A DNA stretch of 64,000 bases, taken from positions 1 to 64,000 of the forward strand of contig JBGUPL010000021.1 of the NCBI GenBank assembly GCA_045130275.1, written 5' to 3'. The position numbers and the translations under genes were made by a program. The stretch comes from F23-D06 sp045130275. Its GTDB lineage: Bacteria > Bacteroidota > Bacteroidia > Bacteroidales > WCHB1-69. A model generated the notes under the pieces. The model was not told the origin of the DNA, did no database searches, and saw only the letters and a list, made by a program, of their open reading frames with translations. How positions within the stretch are numbered: position 1 is the stretch's first letter; each line of letters starts with the position of its first letter. Shown here in pieces: positions 1-8,464 of this stretch.

Positions 1-477
1 CTTGGCGGTCTTCTCGCCGACTTTCGCGGCTTTCTCCACCTTGGTGATCTTGCGTTCAATCTGTTCCAAATCCTTGCATTGCAGCTCGAAATCGACAATC
101 TCGATGTCTCTCACCGGATCCACGGAACCTTCCTCGTGGGGGAGGGCAGGGTTGTCGAAGCAGCGCAACACGTGGATGAGCGCGTCGCACAAACGCACGT
201 CCGCGAGGAAGCTGTTGCCGATGCCGGCGCCCTGGCTCGCACCCTTGGCCAAACCGGGGATATCCACCAAGTCCAAGTTGGCGAACACCAATTTGTCGGC
301 ATGGATGAACGTGTCGATGTGCATCAGACGCTCATCAGGCACCTGACACACGCCGATGTTGGACTTGTTCGTACTATACGCGAAATCCGTCACCTCCGCC
401 TTCGTGTTGGAGATGCAGTTGAACATCGTGGTCTTACCCGAGTTCGTCAGTCCTACTATGCCGCATTTTAATCCCAT
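1..477 (-). CDS. ychF: YchF/Obg-related GTPase (partial, C-terminus outside window)
   Basis: The first 159 codons are visible, starting at the ATG at 477 and running off the left edge. The P-loop is residues 9-16 (G-L-T-N-S-G-K-T). A switch II-like D-I-P-G lies at about 72-75, followed by a K-G-A-S-Q-G-A-G-I-G-N stretch and the L-R-C-F-D segment typical of YchF. YchF proteins are ATP-preferring P-loop hydrolases that bind ribosomes and affect stress and translation. The P-loop differs from the usual N-V-G-K-S of YchF, and the switch I stretch (A-Y-S-T-N-K-S-N-I-G) also differs, so this may be a divergent second YchF-type protein. The family assignment is firm, the exact orthology less so. Confidence 0.85.
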   Translation of the reverse strand, partial: MGLKCGIVGLTNSGKTTMFNCISNTKAEVTDFAYSTNKSNIGVCQVPDERLMHIDTFIHADKLVFANLDLVDIPGLAKGASQGAGIGNSFLADVRLCDALIHVLRCFDNPALPHEEGSVDPVRDIEIVDFELQCKDLEQIERKITKVEKAAKVGEKTAK

Positions 478-480
478 TTG

Positions 481-598
481 TAATGGTTATTGGTTATTGA
501 GGTTTAGAGTTTAGAGTTTATGGTTTAGAGTTTGGTGTAAAGGGTTATGGTCCCTTTTCCCGAAAGCTAACAGCCAATAGCTAACAGCTAATAGCTAA
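481..598. repeat. Two heptamer-period tandem arrays between ychF and nfu-like gene
   Basis: Positions 481-535 repeat units such as GGTTATT and GTTTAGA. Positions 565-598 repeat AGCTAAC, AGCCAAT and AGCTAAT. Both have a 7-bp period with point variation. The second array runs into the stop codon of the Nfu-like gene (595-597). No gene or promoter is visible in this gap. Confidence 0.8.
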
Positions 599-843
599 AA
601 TCCGAGGACGATGTCTTCGACGTGGTCGATTTCGGGGAGGTAGTGTTTGATTGTCTGTTCCACGCCGTTTTTGAGGGTCATCTTGGCGTGGGGGCAGGTG
701 CCGCACGCGCCTTGCAGACGCACTTTCACGACATTTTCGGGGGTGAGTTCCACAAATTCGATGTCGCCGCCGTCCTGCACTAAGTAGGGGCGGATCTGGT
801 CGATGATTGAGATGACCTTCTGTTCTAACGTGGCGTTTTCCAT
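595..843 (-). CDS. NifU C-terminal-domain (Nfu-type) Fe-S cluster protein
   Basis: An 82-residue protein consisting only of the Nfu domain. It has the D-G-G-D-I motif near residues 24-28 and the C-x2-C pair at Cys47/Cys50 (G-A-C-G-T-C-P). Nfu proteins carry a [4Fe-4S] cluster bridged between two monomers and deliver it to apo-enzymes in the cytosol. The ATG at 843 is preferred over an upstream TTG at 864, because the TTG lies inside the likely -7 promoter box (862-869). The gene is monocistronic, with repeat arrays on both sides. Confidence 0.9.
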   Translation of the reverse strand: MENATLEQKVISIIDQIRPYLVQDGGDIEFVELTPENVVKVRLQGACGTCPHAKMTLKNGVEQTIKHYLPEIDHVEDIVLGF

Positions 844-861
844 ATCTTCAAAATTAGGCTG

Positions 862-869
862 CAAAGATA
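862..869 (-). promoter_or_regulatory. Bacteroidota -7 box for the Nfu-like gene
   Basis: TATCTTTG on the minus strand, followed by C, 19 bp before the ATG at 843. It matches the TAnnTTTG consensus of the Bacteroidota primary sigma factor. Confidence 0.7.
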
Positions 870-903
870 TAATTTTTTTTCGTGATTTGAGGTTATTTTT
901 TTT

Positions 904-1016
904 CGGTTAGTCGGTTGATGGGTTAATGGGTTATTGGTTAGATGGTTAGGGGGTTAGAAGGTTAGGGGGTTAGAAGGTTAGGGGGTTAGAAGGTTAGAGG
1001 GTTGATGGGTTATTGG
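904..1016. repeat. 7-8 bp tandem array
   Basis: The core is an alternation of GGTTAGGG and GGTTAGAA (8-bp period) with flanking GGTTGATG and GGTTATT units. It lies downstream of the membrane protein gene and overlaps its last codons and stop (1010-1012). It contains stop triplets on both strands. Confidence 0.85.
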
Positions 1017-2869
1017 TTTTCGGTGATGAGGTGAAGGAGTGAGTCGGCGGCCATGGCCAGGGTGTCGTTGACGGCCCAGCGGTGGAAGCTGGCCTCGTTG
1101 CGGTAGAAAGCCACCATCGGTTTCTGTTCGAATGTCATCAGGTGCAGGGTGCTGTCGGGTGGCCAGGTGCCGTTGCGCAACTGCGTGACAGGAATCTGGT
1201 TGCAGTAAGCGACATAGTAATCCCAAGTGGTGTCTGCCTGGTCGTAATCTTTGAAAATGAGATTGATGTTCAGGTCTTGGTGATAGAAAAGCTTGCAGGC
1301 GGCGTTGCCGTTGGTGGCCACCACCACCGGCCGTTGTGTGTAGTGACGGTCAATGTCGTGTTCGTAAATGTACGCTTTCATCCATTCGTTGGCCTCCTTG
1401 TTGGTCTCAAAGTTACTGTCCAACGCATATTTCGCGTATGCATTGTGAATGCCTCCTGAAATCTCGTTGAAATAGAGCGACGTGTATGGGCTGTTGAACA
1501 GGATGTGGCGGATGGGCATGAAGGAAAGCAGTCCCAACAACCCCAAGATCACGAAATTAGTGTAACGGTCGTTGATGTGACGCAGGGTACATTCCAATCC
1601 GCTGGCTGCAATCAGCATGAACAGCGGGTAGATGCAGTAATGGATCGCCCACAGCGTGTCAGGGTTCATGTAGTGCGTCTTCACCCGGTTGATGCAAAAG
1701 AGGAATGTATATATAAATATGAATATAGAGAATGGTTTCAGCGACTTGATGGCGTTCTTGAAGAAGATGAAGAAGAGCAAAAAACTGATGAGCACGACCG
1801 TCGGAGTTGTGACATACAGATACTTAACAATATAGCGTTTCGGGAAATTGTCTGGACCGATGAGATGCCCTTCAAAGATCTGGTTTTGGTCAAACGGGAT
1901 ATTGGTGACCAAGGAGGCAAACGCCTTGTTGGGCATGATGATGGATGTCTCCAGGTACAAAGTGCACAGACTGTGGATGGTGCAAACTGTGACCCACATG
2001 GCGACCACAGAGAGGGCAACCAGTCCGAGCGCTTTCAAGTACTCTTGGGTGTAGATTTTTTTGATGGGATTGTAGAGGAAGAAGTTGAGAAGTGTGAAAA
2101 CCAAGAAGAGGAGCAGCAGTGAAGAGCCGGCGTTGTGAACCGAAAGCGACAGCAGAATGCCGATGGCGATGCGGATGAGCCTTGAGATGCGGATGACCGG
2201 CAGCTCTCGGCTGAAGTAGTACATCTGCATAATGCTGAAAATGAAAAAGCAGGCAAATGTCACATCGACAATGTTGCTCAATGAATAGCCGAAGAAGCGT
2301 GGGGAGATGAGCAGGAAGAAGGCCGTGAAGAAAGCCGCCCGCCAACTGAACGCGCGAAGCAGTATCAGCGACAAGTAAGCCACCAGCAGCCATCCGAAAA
2401 CAGTGCTGATGATGTGCCGGAAAGCATATACGTTATTGATCTTCAATGTTTTGCAGAAGGCGTACGTCACCAAATCGATGGTTTGCGCTTGGGTGTGTGC
2501 GTATGGGTGCAACTTGTATGCGTCTGGGTCGCCGATGTGATGGAAGTGGTTGTAAAGCAGCTCGGAATACTCGTTCTGCGCCACCTCTCTGTCGGAGATG
2601 CCGATGCGTTGGCTCAACACCAGCATCCAGACGAGCGCCACCGCCAACAGAATCATCCACAGATATTTGAACACGTCGTCGGCACTCTTGAGCGCCAGGT
2701 TGAACTGGCTCTTCTCAATCTGGTATTTGATTTTCTTCTTGTTGACCTTGGAGAAGCGGACCTGCCAGATGTTGTCGTCGAACAAGTTGTCGTAGTAGAG
2801 GAATTTGTCCACCACGTTCTTAAGACGGATGAACAGCCGTTCCCAAATGTTTGTGGTATCCTTTTTCAT
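1010..2869 (-). CDS. Polytopic membrane protein, probable GT-C (GT39-like) glycosyltransferase
   Basis: A 619-residue protein with a basic cytosolic N-terminus (about 1-65), about 10-12 hydrophobic segments, and a soluble C-terminal region of about 150 residues. The first periplasmic loop holds acidic and histidine residues (E-Y-S-E-L-L-Y-N-H-F-H-H-I-G-D), followed by an R-H-I-I-S-T-x-F-G-W-L segment that resembles Bacteroidota GT39-like proteins. Those enzymes transfer sugars from polyprenyl-phosphate donors outside the inner membrane. The ATG at 2869 is 3 bp beyond the stop of the WbqC-like gene, so it is the last gene of an operon with that gene and the T9SS protease. The catalytic assignment is tentative because GT-C families are very divergent. 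Confidence 0.65.
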   Translation of the reverse strand: MKKDTTNIWERLFIRLKNVVDKFLYYDNLFDDNIWQVRFSKVNKKKIKYQIEKSQFNLALKSADDVFKYLWMILLAVALVWMLVLSQRIGISDREVAQNEYSELLYNHFHHIGDPDAYKLHPYAHTQAQTIDLVTYAFCKTLKINNVYAFRHIISTVFGWLLVAYLSLILLRAFSWRAAFFTAFFLLISPRFFGYSLSNIVDVTFACFFIFSIMQMYYFSRELPVIRISRLIRIAIGILLSLSVHNAGSSLLLLFLVFTLLNFFLYNPIKKIYTQEYLKALGLVALSVVAMWVTVCTIHSLCTLYLETSIIMPNKAFASLVTNIPFDQNQIFEGHLIGPDNFPKRYIVKYLYVTTPTVVLISFLLFFIFFKNAIKSLKPFSIFIFIYTFLFCINRVKTHYMNPDTLWAIHYCIYPLFMLIAASGLECTLRHINDRYTNFVILGLLGLLSFMPIRHILFNSPYTSLYFNEISGGIHNAYAKYALDSNFETNKEANEWMKAYIYEHDIDRHYTQRPVVVATNGNAACKLFYHQDLNINLIFKDYDQADTTWDYYVAYCNQIPVTQLRNGTWPPDSTLHLMTFEQKPMVAFYRNEASFHRWAVNDTLAMAADSLLHLITENQ

Positions 2870-2872
2870 CGT

Positions 2873-3508
2873 TTACAAGGTGTTGAGTTGTGTCAGCAGA
2901 GATTGGAGGTACGGGGTGGCCTGAGGACCCTCATTGAACAGCAGGTCGATGACGGAGAGATTTGGCACAAATCCGAATTTATCCTCAAATACTTGATAAT
3001 AAGGTGTTTTCAGCCTTAGAGGATAATCCTGTTTCTTGGACTGCTTAGGATGAATAAGCTGGCGCAGGTCCTGTTCCCTGTACGGGGTGAACGTTGAAGT
3101 GGTTGTCACCTCCCGTTCGGCGCGCAGCAACTTCATCAGTGTTAGTGTCAGCTGGAAGTTGAAGTCGAACAGGAGTTCGTATTTCTGTTCGAAGAAAGGC
3201 TTCAGGGCGTCCTTATAATACAAATAGTAAGGTGTGTTGTTGTAAGCCGACTCGATGGAGCGCCAATGAACACGCTGCCACGGGGTCGCGTAGTCGATAC
3301 GCACCTCCTTCACGATCCCCATTCTACCGTCATGAACGGTAGGAATGATAAGATTCAGCACTCCGTTACCGTTCATGATGGTCGTCCTGTTGCGATAGGA
3401 CTGTTTCTGGTATCGTTCCTCTCGCTCTATCGTGGCATTTCCGCTCAACAAAAAAGCGAAATACTCTACGGGCGGGAGATAGGCGGTGGCAAGTAGGGGA
3501 GGGTACAC
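2873..3508 (-). CDS. WbqC-like family protein
   Basis: A protein of about 211 residues that begins V/M-Y-P-P-L-L-A-T-A-Y-L-P-P-V-E-Y-F-A, the typical N-terminus of the Bacteroidota WbqC-like family, followed by the conserved Y-x-K-Q-S-Y-R-N-R stretch. WbqC members sit in O-antigen and surface glycan loci, but their reaction is not established. No ATG is available. The GTG at 3508 gives the conserved N-terminus and lies 2 bp after the protease stop codon, which implies translational coupling. Longer readings would extend deep into the protease gene and have no family support. Confidence 0.8.
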   Translation of the reverse strand: MYPPLLATAYLPPVEYFAFLLSGNATIEREERYQKQSYRNRTTIMNGNGVLNLIIPTVHDGRMGIVKEVRIDYATPWQRVHWRSIESAYNNTPYYLYYKDALKPFFEQKYELLFDFNFQLTLTLMKLLRAEREVTTTSTFTPYREQDLRQLIHPKQSKKQDYPLRLKTPYYQVFEDKFGFVPNLSVIDLLFNEGPQATPYLQSLLTQLNTL

Positions 3509-3510
3509 CG

Positions 3511-5199
3511 TTATCGGGAAATAATCAGTTTGGACTTGTAGTTGCGCTCCGAACCGACCACTTCGATGACATAGACTCCGTTGTCCAAAGCGTTGACGTT
3601 CAAGGAGAAAGAGGCATCGGTGGTCACTTCTTTGCTCATCACCAACTGTCCCATGGCATTGTAAATGTTGCACAAAGCCGTTTCGGGGATGAATTCGCCT
3701 TGGATGGTGATGTAACCGTCAGAGGCGGGGTTGGGGTAGATTTCGAACGTGGAGATGCTTTGTTCGTGCTCCTCAATGCCGGTGATGATTGTGCCGTCGT
3801 ATCTCATTCCCTGCAAAACCACGGTGCCGGTGTTGTCCGGGTCAAGCCACGGTTGCAGTTTCTTAGTCACGTCAGATGTTCCGTTATTGTTCCAGTGGTA
3901 AGACATCTTTCCGTAGTTGTCGGTGCCGTTCAAGTAGTTACAAGCACTTGATCCACTAGTCAAACTTCCGATAATCAAAGAATTGCCGTTGAACAGGGGG
4001 GATCCGGACGAACCTTGTTCGGTCACACCTTTGTTCGGGTTGTTTCTCCAGGTGACAACGAAATATTTGTTGGCCAACTGACCGTAGGTGGCGTTGGCGA
4101 CATTTTTCGGGAAACTGATTTTCTTCCAGTCGCCGCCGGGGTGGTGGATGCACGCGCCCAGGGAGGCGGCGCCGCTTCTGTCCCAACCTGCGAAGAAAAT
4201 GCTATCGCGGAAGGTAGGTCCCAGGAAGCCGGTGATTTTCAGCAGCAAGAAGTCGGAAGAGGCGTATGTGTTGGTGGTGTTGGAGCGTGCAACGATGGTG
4301 CCGCCAGTGGCCACGCGGTAGTTGCCGGTCGTGCCGTTGCACTCCGTGGTCTGATAGTTGAAATAGAACTTGTGGGTCTGGTCGTCGGCTTCAACGCAGT
4401 GGTTCGCGGAGAGCACGTAGGGCGTCTTGTCCATTCTGACATTGTTGATCATCGCGCCGGAGCAAAGGAATGATCCCCAGCCCCACTGCTGAATCTCATC
4501 ATCGTAGTAGTAGGCTGTGATGCCGATACAGACGACGGAGTTGATCGGGTAGCGCCAGACACGAGCCTCGGGGCAGGCCACGTTGATGTGGCAGGAGCCG
4601 TCAGCATTCCCGATGGGGCCTTTCTCCGCGTCGAGCACGTGAAGGAAGTCGCGGTAAACATGCATGACCGATGCAATTCGGAGATCTCCCTTGTAAGAGG
4701 CGTTTGCAGGCTCATAATACTCCACGATGACCTCGTCGCCGATGATGTCATCCGTGACCATCTTGCCCACCTCCTGCATGTCGGCGTTGGTGTAGGGACC
4801 GAACACCTGTTTTCTGTCAGGACTGTACACGAATAATTTGCCCTCTTCGGGGATGTCGAGTTTGTCAAACACCAGGTAGGTCATCACGGCACCTTCGGAC
4901 ACGAATTCAACGCGCCACAACATGCCGCCGTCTTCGGTGATGTCCGTGCGACCGGAATTCTTGATGGTGCTGTTCATGGAATAACCGACACCGGTGCGAA
5001 GCGGGTGGGATTTCTCTTGCAAACGGGCATCATCTTGAAGGAGCTTCTCTACATCAGTCATGGGGGTCGTTTTGACATCAATCACCTGAGAGATTCCCTT
5101 TTTGCCAAATGAATAAGGCAGTTCACCAGTCTCTTTCTGTGCGAACAAAATGCTGGTAAACACCGTTAAAACAACTGAAAGGATCACGATTTTTCTCAT
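3511..5199 (-). CDS. Secreted trypsin-like serine protease with T9SS C-terminal sorting domain
   Basis: A 562-residue protein with an N-terminal signal peptide (residues 1-20, cleavage near F-A-Q). The chymotrypsin-fold triad is visible as His267 (L-S-A-N-H-C), Asp316 (S-S-D-F-L-L-L) and Ser400 (G-S-S-G-S-P-L-F), resembling lysyl-endopeptidase-type S1 proteases. The last 80 or so residues form a Por-type sorting domain (Y-P-N-P-A-S near 490; V-Y-V-I-E-V-V and a K-L-I-I-S-R end), so export by the type IX system to the surface or medium is expected. It is first in an operon with the WbqC-like and GT-C-like genes. Substrate specificity cannot be read from the sequence. Confidence 0.88.
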   Translation of the reverse strand: MRKIVILSVVLTVFTSILFAQKETGELPYSFGKKGISQVIDVKTTPMTDVEKLLQDDARLQEKSHPLRTGVGYSMNSTIKNSGRTDITEDGGMLWRVEFVSEGAVMTYLVFDKLDIPEEGKLFVYSPDRKQVFGPYTNADMQEVGKMVTDDIIGDEVIVEYYEPANASYKGDLRIASVMHVYRDFLHVLDAEKGPIGNADGSCHINVACPEARVWRYPINSVVCIGITAYYYDDEIQQWGWGSFLCSGAMINNVRMDKTPYVLSANHCVEADDQTHKFYFNYQTTECNGTTGNYRVATGGTIVARSNTTNTYASSDFLLLKITGFLGPTFRDSIFFAGWDRSGAASLGACIHHPGGDWKKISFPKNVANATYGQLANKYFVVTWRNNPNKGVTEQGSSGSPLFNGNSLIIGSLTSGSSACNYLNGTDNYGKMSYHWNNNGTSDVTKKLQPWLDPDNTGTVVLQGMRYDGTIITGIEEHEQSISTFEIYPNPASDGYITIQGEFIPETALCNIYNAMGQLVMSKEVTTDASFSLNVNALDNGVYVIEVVGSERNYKSKLIISR

Positions 5200-5225
5200 A
5201 CTTCTTTGGATAAATTTCTAGGCGG

Positions 5226-5233
5226 CAAAAGTA
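5226..5233 (-). promoter_or_regulatory. -7 box for the T9SS protease operon
   Basis: TACTTTTG on the minus strand followed by C, 27 bp before the protease ATG. It is divergent from the rsfS box just to its right. Confidence 0.6.
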
Positions 5234-5245
5234 ATAAAAAAATCG

Positions 5246-5253
5246 TATTTTTG
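5246..5253 (+). promoter_or_regulatory. -7 box for rsfS
   Basis: TATTTTTG followed by C, 22 bp before the rsfS ATG at 5275. It fits TAnnTTTG. Confidence 0.65.
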
Positions 5254-5274
5254 CAACCGTTTTAAAATGATTAT

Positions 5275-5655
5275 ATGACAGTAAAAAGAAAAGTGAAATT
5301 TGAAGGTGTTCCTTACGAGGGAAACCTGGAGGAGTTGATAATACAATCCCTTATTGAAAAGCAGGGGCTGGATATCCGTTGCATCAATTTGAAAAAGCTC
5401 AACCACGTTTATTTCGACTATTTCATCGTATGCACAGGCAATTCCAAGCCTCATGTCGAGACTTTGTGCGACTTTGTGCAGGAACAGACCCAGCGTGTGG
5501 CGGGGGTCAAGCCGTTGCATGTGGAGGGTCTCGAGAACAAGGAATGGATTTTGTTGGATTATTTCAATATTTTGGTGCACATCTTTCTGCCCGAAGCCCG
5601 CGAATATTATCAGATAGAGTCGCTGTGGGCGGATGCGGATATCCAGAAGTTTTAG
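5275..5655 (+). CDS. rsfS: Ribosomal silencing factor RsfS
   Basis: A 126-residue protein of the RsfS/Iojap family. It shows the conserved D-Y-F-I-V-C-T-G-N-S-K-P-H stretch near residue 48 and the E-N-K-E-W-I-L-L-D-Y-F-N-I-L-V-H-I-F segment in the second half. RsfS binds L14 on the 50S subunit and blocks joining with 30S when nutrients are low. It precedes ftsH by about 50 bp that hold a short repeat array. The rsfS-ftsH-LUD-cdsA order is familiar from Bacteroidales genomes, so co-transcription is likely. Confidence 0.95.
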   Translation: MTVKRKVKFEGVPYEGNLEELIIQSLIEKQGLDIRCINLKKLNHVYFDYFIVCTGNSKPHVETLCDFVQEQTQRVAGVKPLHVEGLENKEWILLDYFNILVHIFLPEAREYYQIESLWADADIQKF

Positions 5656-5667
5656 TGGCCAACAGTG

Positions 5668-5701
5668 GTAGTTAGAAGTTAGTAGTTAGAAGTTAGAAGT
5701 T
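5668..5701. repeat. Short heptamer array between rsfS and ftsH
   Basis: About 4.5 units of TAGAAGT/TAGTAGT with a 7-bp period, ending 7 bp before the ftsH ATG. Confidence 0.75.
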
Positions 5702-5708
5702 GTAATCA

Positions 5709-7817
5709 ATGCCGAATAATAACAATAACAATAATAGTGACAACAATAACAGCAGAGGTTCAAAAGGGAACATCCCCAATTTTTGGGGTGGAATGAACAA
5801 TGCTAACGGGGGCAAGCGTAAATTCAACTGGTCTATTTTCTACATTGTCATCACGCTGGCTCTGATCGGTATCTATTTCTTCTCCTCAGGCGATGCCACA
5901 CGGGAGGTGAATGACATGGAGTTTTTCCAAATGGTCAAGAACCAGGATGTTGAGCATGTTGAGTATGTGAAGAAAAACTCGCATATCAACATTTTCTTGA
6001 AAAAGGCCGCTTTGGAGAGCAATTCCGCATACGAGGAAGTCAGCAAGAACATTGAAGGTCCCCAATATTTCCTCGTCGTCACCGATTTGCAAGTTTACAA
6101 CGAGAATCTCAGAGATGCCAAAAACCAGTATGTTCAGGAGCGTTTGGCACAGGACAGTACGCTGGTGGCCAATGACATAGCCAAGGAATACGATTTTCCG
6201 ATGAAACAGGACAACACTCAAAGCTGGGGCTTCGAGTTGCTGATATGGTTTTTCCCGGTGTTGTTGATATTCATGCTCTACTTTTTCTCGATCCGTCGTA
6301 TGGGCGGCGGGGGAGGACTCGGCGGCGGCAGCAACATTTTCAATATCGGCAAGTCCCGTGCGCAGGAGTTTGACGAGAAATCCGGACAGGTGGTTACGTT
6401 TAAGGACGTTGCCGGTCTGGAGGGGGCGAAGTTCGAGATCGAGGAGGTGGTTGATTTCCTGAAGAACCCGCAGAAATACACAGTCTTGGGAGGCAAGATA
6501 CCGAAAGGTGTGCTGCTGGTAGGGCCTCCGGGAACGGGCAAGACGCTGTTGGCCAAGGCTGTGGCCGGCGAGGCGAAAGTGCCGTTCTTCTCGATGTCCG
6601 GCTCCGATTTTGTGGAGATGTTCGTGGGTGTGGGTGCATCGCGTGTGCGAGACCTGTTCCGCACCGCCAAGGAGAAAGCCCCCTGCATTATCTTCATCGA
6701 CGAGATTGACGCTATCGGTCGCGCCCGCGGCAAAGGAGCGTTCTCGAATGCCAACGACGAACGTGAAAGCACGCTGAACCAGTTGCTTACGGAAATGGAC
6801 GGCTTTGGCACCAACGCCGGCGTCATCATCATGGCGGCCACCAACCGTGCCGACATTTTGGATCGCGCCCTTCTGCGCGCCGGCCGCTTCGACCGTCAAA
6901 TCCAGGTGGAGCTGCCCAACTTGAACGAACGCAGGGGCATTTTCGGTGTACATGTGCGCAACCTTAAACTCGGCCCCGATGTGGATCTCGACTTCTTCGC
7001 GAAACAGACTCCCGGGTTCTCCGGCGCCGATATTGCCAACGTCTGCAACGAGGCTGCGCTCATCGCTGCCCGTCAGGATAAGAAACAGATTGAAAAAGAG
7101 GACTTCCTGGCTGCTGTGGATCGTATCATCGGCGGACTGGAGCGTCGCGGGAGCGTGATCTCTCCCGAAGAGAAGAAAACCATCGCGTACCATGAGTCCG
7201 GCCACGCTTGTGTGAGTTGGATGCTGCGCTACGCCTCCCCGCTGGTGAAGGTGACCATCGTGCCGCGCGGGAAAGCCCTCGGCGCGGCATGGTACCTGCC
7301 TGAGGAACGCCAGCTGACGACCTACGACCAACTTGTGGACGAGATGACCGCCACGCTTGGCGGCCGCGCCGCCGAGGAGGTCTTCTTCGGCAAAATCTCC
7401 ACGGGTGCCCTCAACGACCTCGAACGTGTCAGCAAACAGGCTTATGCCATGATAGTCTATTATGGCCTCGACGAAAAAATCGGCAATGTGAGCTATTATG
7501 ACTCTACGGGACAGCAGGAATACAGCATGACAAAACCCTACAGCGAGAAGACCGCCCAGGAAATCGACGAACGGGTTCACTTGCTCATTGAGGAATCCTA
7601 TAAGCGCGCCAAACAGATCCTGACCGACAATTATGAGAAAGTCGAGACGTTGGCGAAACTCCTGCTGGAGCGCGAGGTGATATTCACCGAAGATGTGCAG
7701 AACATCCTTGGCGACCGTCCCTTCCCCAAGACCGAGGAGCTTTCCGCTACCGATTCGGAAAAGAATGGCACACCCAATGCAGAAGAATCCCACAATCCAA
7801 CGAATAACGAATTATAA
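5709..7817 (+). CDS. ftsH: ATP-dependent zinc metalloprotease FtsH
   Basis: A 702-residue inner-membrane AAA+ protease. The N-terminus is Asn-rich, with a transmembrane segment at about 39-58, a periplasmic domain, and a second segment at about 170-190. Walker A (G-P-P-G-T-G-K-T) lies at 272-279, followed by the Walker B F-I-D-E-I-D and the second region of homology. The zinc motif H-E-S-G-H is at 495-499 in the M41 domain. FtsH degrades misfolded membrane proteins and short-lived regulators such as LpxC. The TAA overlaps the ATG of the next gene by one base. The poly-Asn stretch after the start is a low-complexity feature of Bacteroidota FtsH. Confidence 0.98.
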   Translation: MPNNNNNNNSDNNNSRGSKGNIPNFWGGMNNANGGKRKFNWSIFYIVITLALIGIYFFSSGDATREVNDMEFFQMVKNQDVEHVEYVKKNSHINIFLKKAALESNSAYEEVSKNIEGPQYFLVVTDLQVYNENLRDAKNQYVQERLAQDSTLVANDIAKEYDFPMKQDNTQSWGFELLIWFFPVLLIFMLYFFSIRRMGGGGGLGGGSNIFNIGKSRAQEFDEKSGQVVTFKDVAGLEGAKFEIEEVVDFLKNPQKYTVLGGKIPKGVLLVGPPGTGKTLLAKAVAGEAKVPFFSMSGSDFVEMFVGVGASRVRDLFRTAKEKAPCIIFIDEIDAIGRARGKGAFSNANDERESTLNQLLTEMDGFGTNAGVIIMAATNRADILDRALLRAGRFDRQIQVELPNLNERRGIFGVHVRNLKLGPDVDLDFFAKQTPGFSGADIANVCNEAALIAARQDKKQIEKEDFLAAVDRIIGGLERRGSVISPEEKKTIAYHESGHACVSWMLRYASPLVKVTIVPRGKALGAAWYLPEERQLTTYDQLVDEMTATLGGRAAEEVFFGKISTGALNDLERVSKQAYAMIVYYGLDEKIGNVSYYDSTGQQEYSMTKPYSEKTAQEIDERVHLLIEESYKRAKQILTDNYEKVETLAKLLLEREVIFTEDVQNILGDRPFPKTEELSATDSEKNGTPNAEESHNPTNNEL

Positions 7818-8464
7818 TGAACCCGAACGAGAGTACATTCATATCAGACAAGGAATACATCCGCGGCGTCATACGCAAGAGCACCGTGTCGCATGACCAT
7901 CTGCCAGAGGGCCAGCCTTCGGCACAATATTTCGCCCCCATGGACAACATACAAGTGGAGTTCTGGCAGAAGTTCCAAGCCAATGGAGGGAAGATCCTGC
8001 GTTGCCACAACCGGCAGGACCGGCTAAAATATCTGCGGATGCTTGCAGAAGACAAACAGTATAATGTGGTGCTGAACACCCACAACAATCTTTGTGGCGA
8101 TCTTGAGCAGGCGCAGATGAACTATGTCAACACAATATCCGTGAACATGCCCATCGATGCGGTGGTCGTTTTGTCCACCTTGTTGGTGGCGCGCACCGGC
8201 AGTGTCGGATTCACGCAGCCGATTTCCCGTTTTTTCTCCATGCGTAACATTGCTCCTGATGTGATTATCATATCCCGCATGAACGACATCGTTCCCGACC
8301 TGGAGGATGCGCTTTTGCGGAATCAGAAATTTGCGAACAAAGCCGGTATGGAGTTTATCACCCCGTCGCCGCTGCCAAAGGAGAATGGCAAGGAAGTGCG
8401 TACTCCGCAGCATCCGCGGTACATTCTGCTTTTGTTGGACGAAAACCGCCCGAAAGATGCGTAA
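7817..8464 (+). CDS. LUD-domain (LutC/YkgG-like) protein
   Basis: A 215-residue protein with the LUD fold. It shows the N-T-I-S-V-N-M-P-I-D-A-V-V-V-L-S-T region and the G-S-V-G-F-T-Q-P segment, which in LutC proteins is a G-S/T-I motif. LutC members take part in lactate oxidation with LutA and LutB, but neither partner is present here. This copy is held between ftsH and cdsA, an arrangement recurrent in Bacteroidota. It is translationally coupled on both sides (TAATG with ftsH, 8-bp overlap with cdsA). The function in this context is unknown. Confidence 0.8.
   Translation: MNPNESTFISDKEYIRGVIRKSTVSHDHLPEGQPSAQYFAPMDNIQVEFWQKFQANGGKILRCHNRQDRLKYLRMLAEDKQYNVVLNTHNNLCGDLEQAQMNYVNTISVNMPIDAVVVLSTLLVARTGSVGFTQPISRFFSMRNIAPDVIIISRMNDIVPDLEDALLRNQKFANKAGMEFITPSPLPKENGKEVRTPQHPRYILLLLDENRPKDA

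Noticed and set aside
5886..7793. A 635-codon minus-strand reading opposite ftsH
   Set aside because: FtsH is certain on the plus strand. The antisense translation shows no domain and reflects codon bias.
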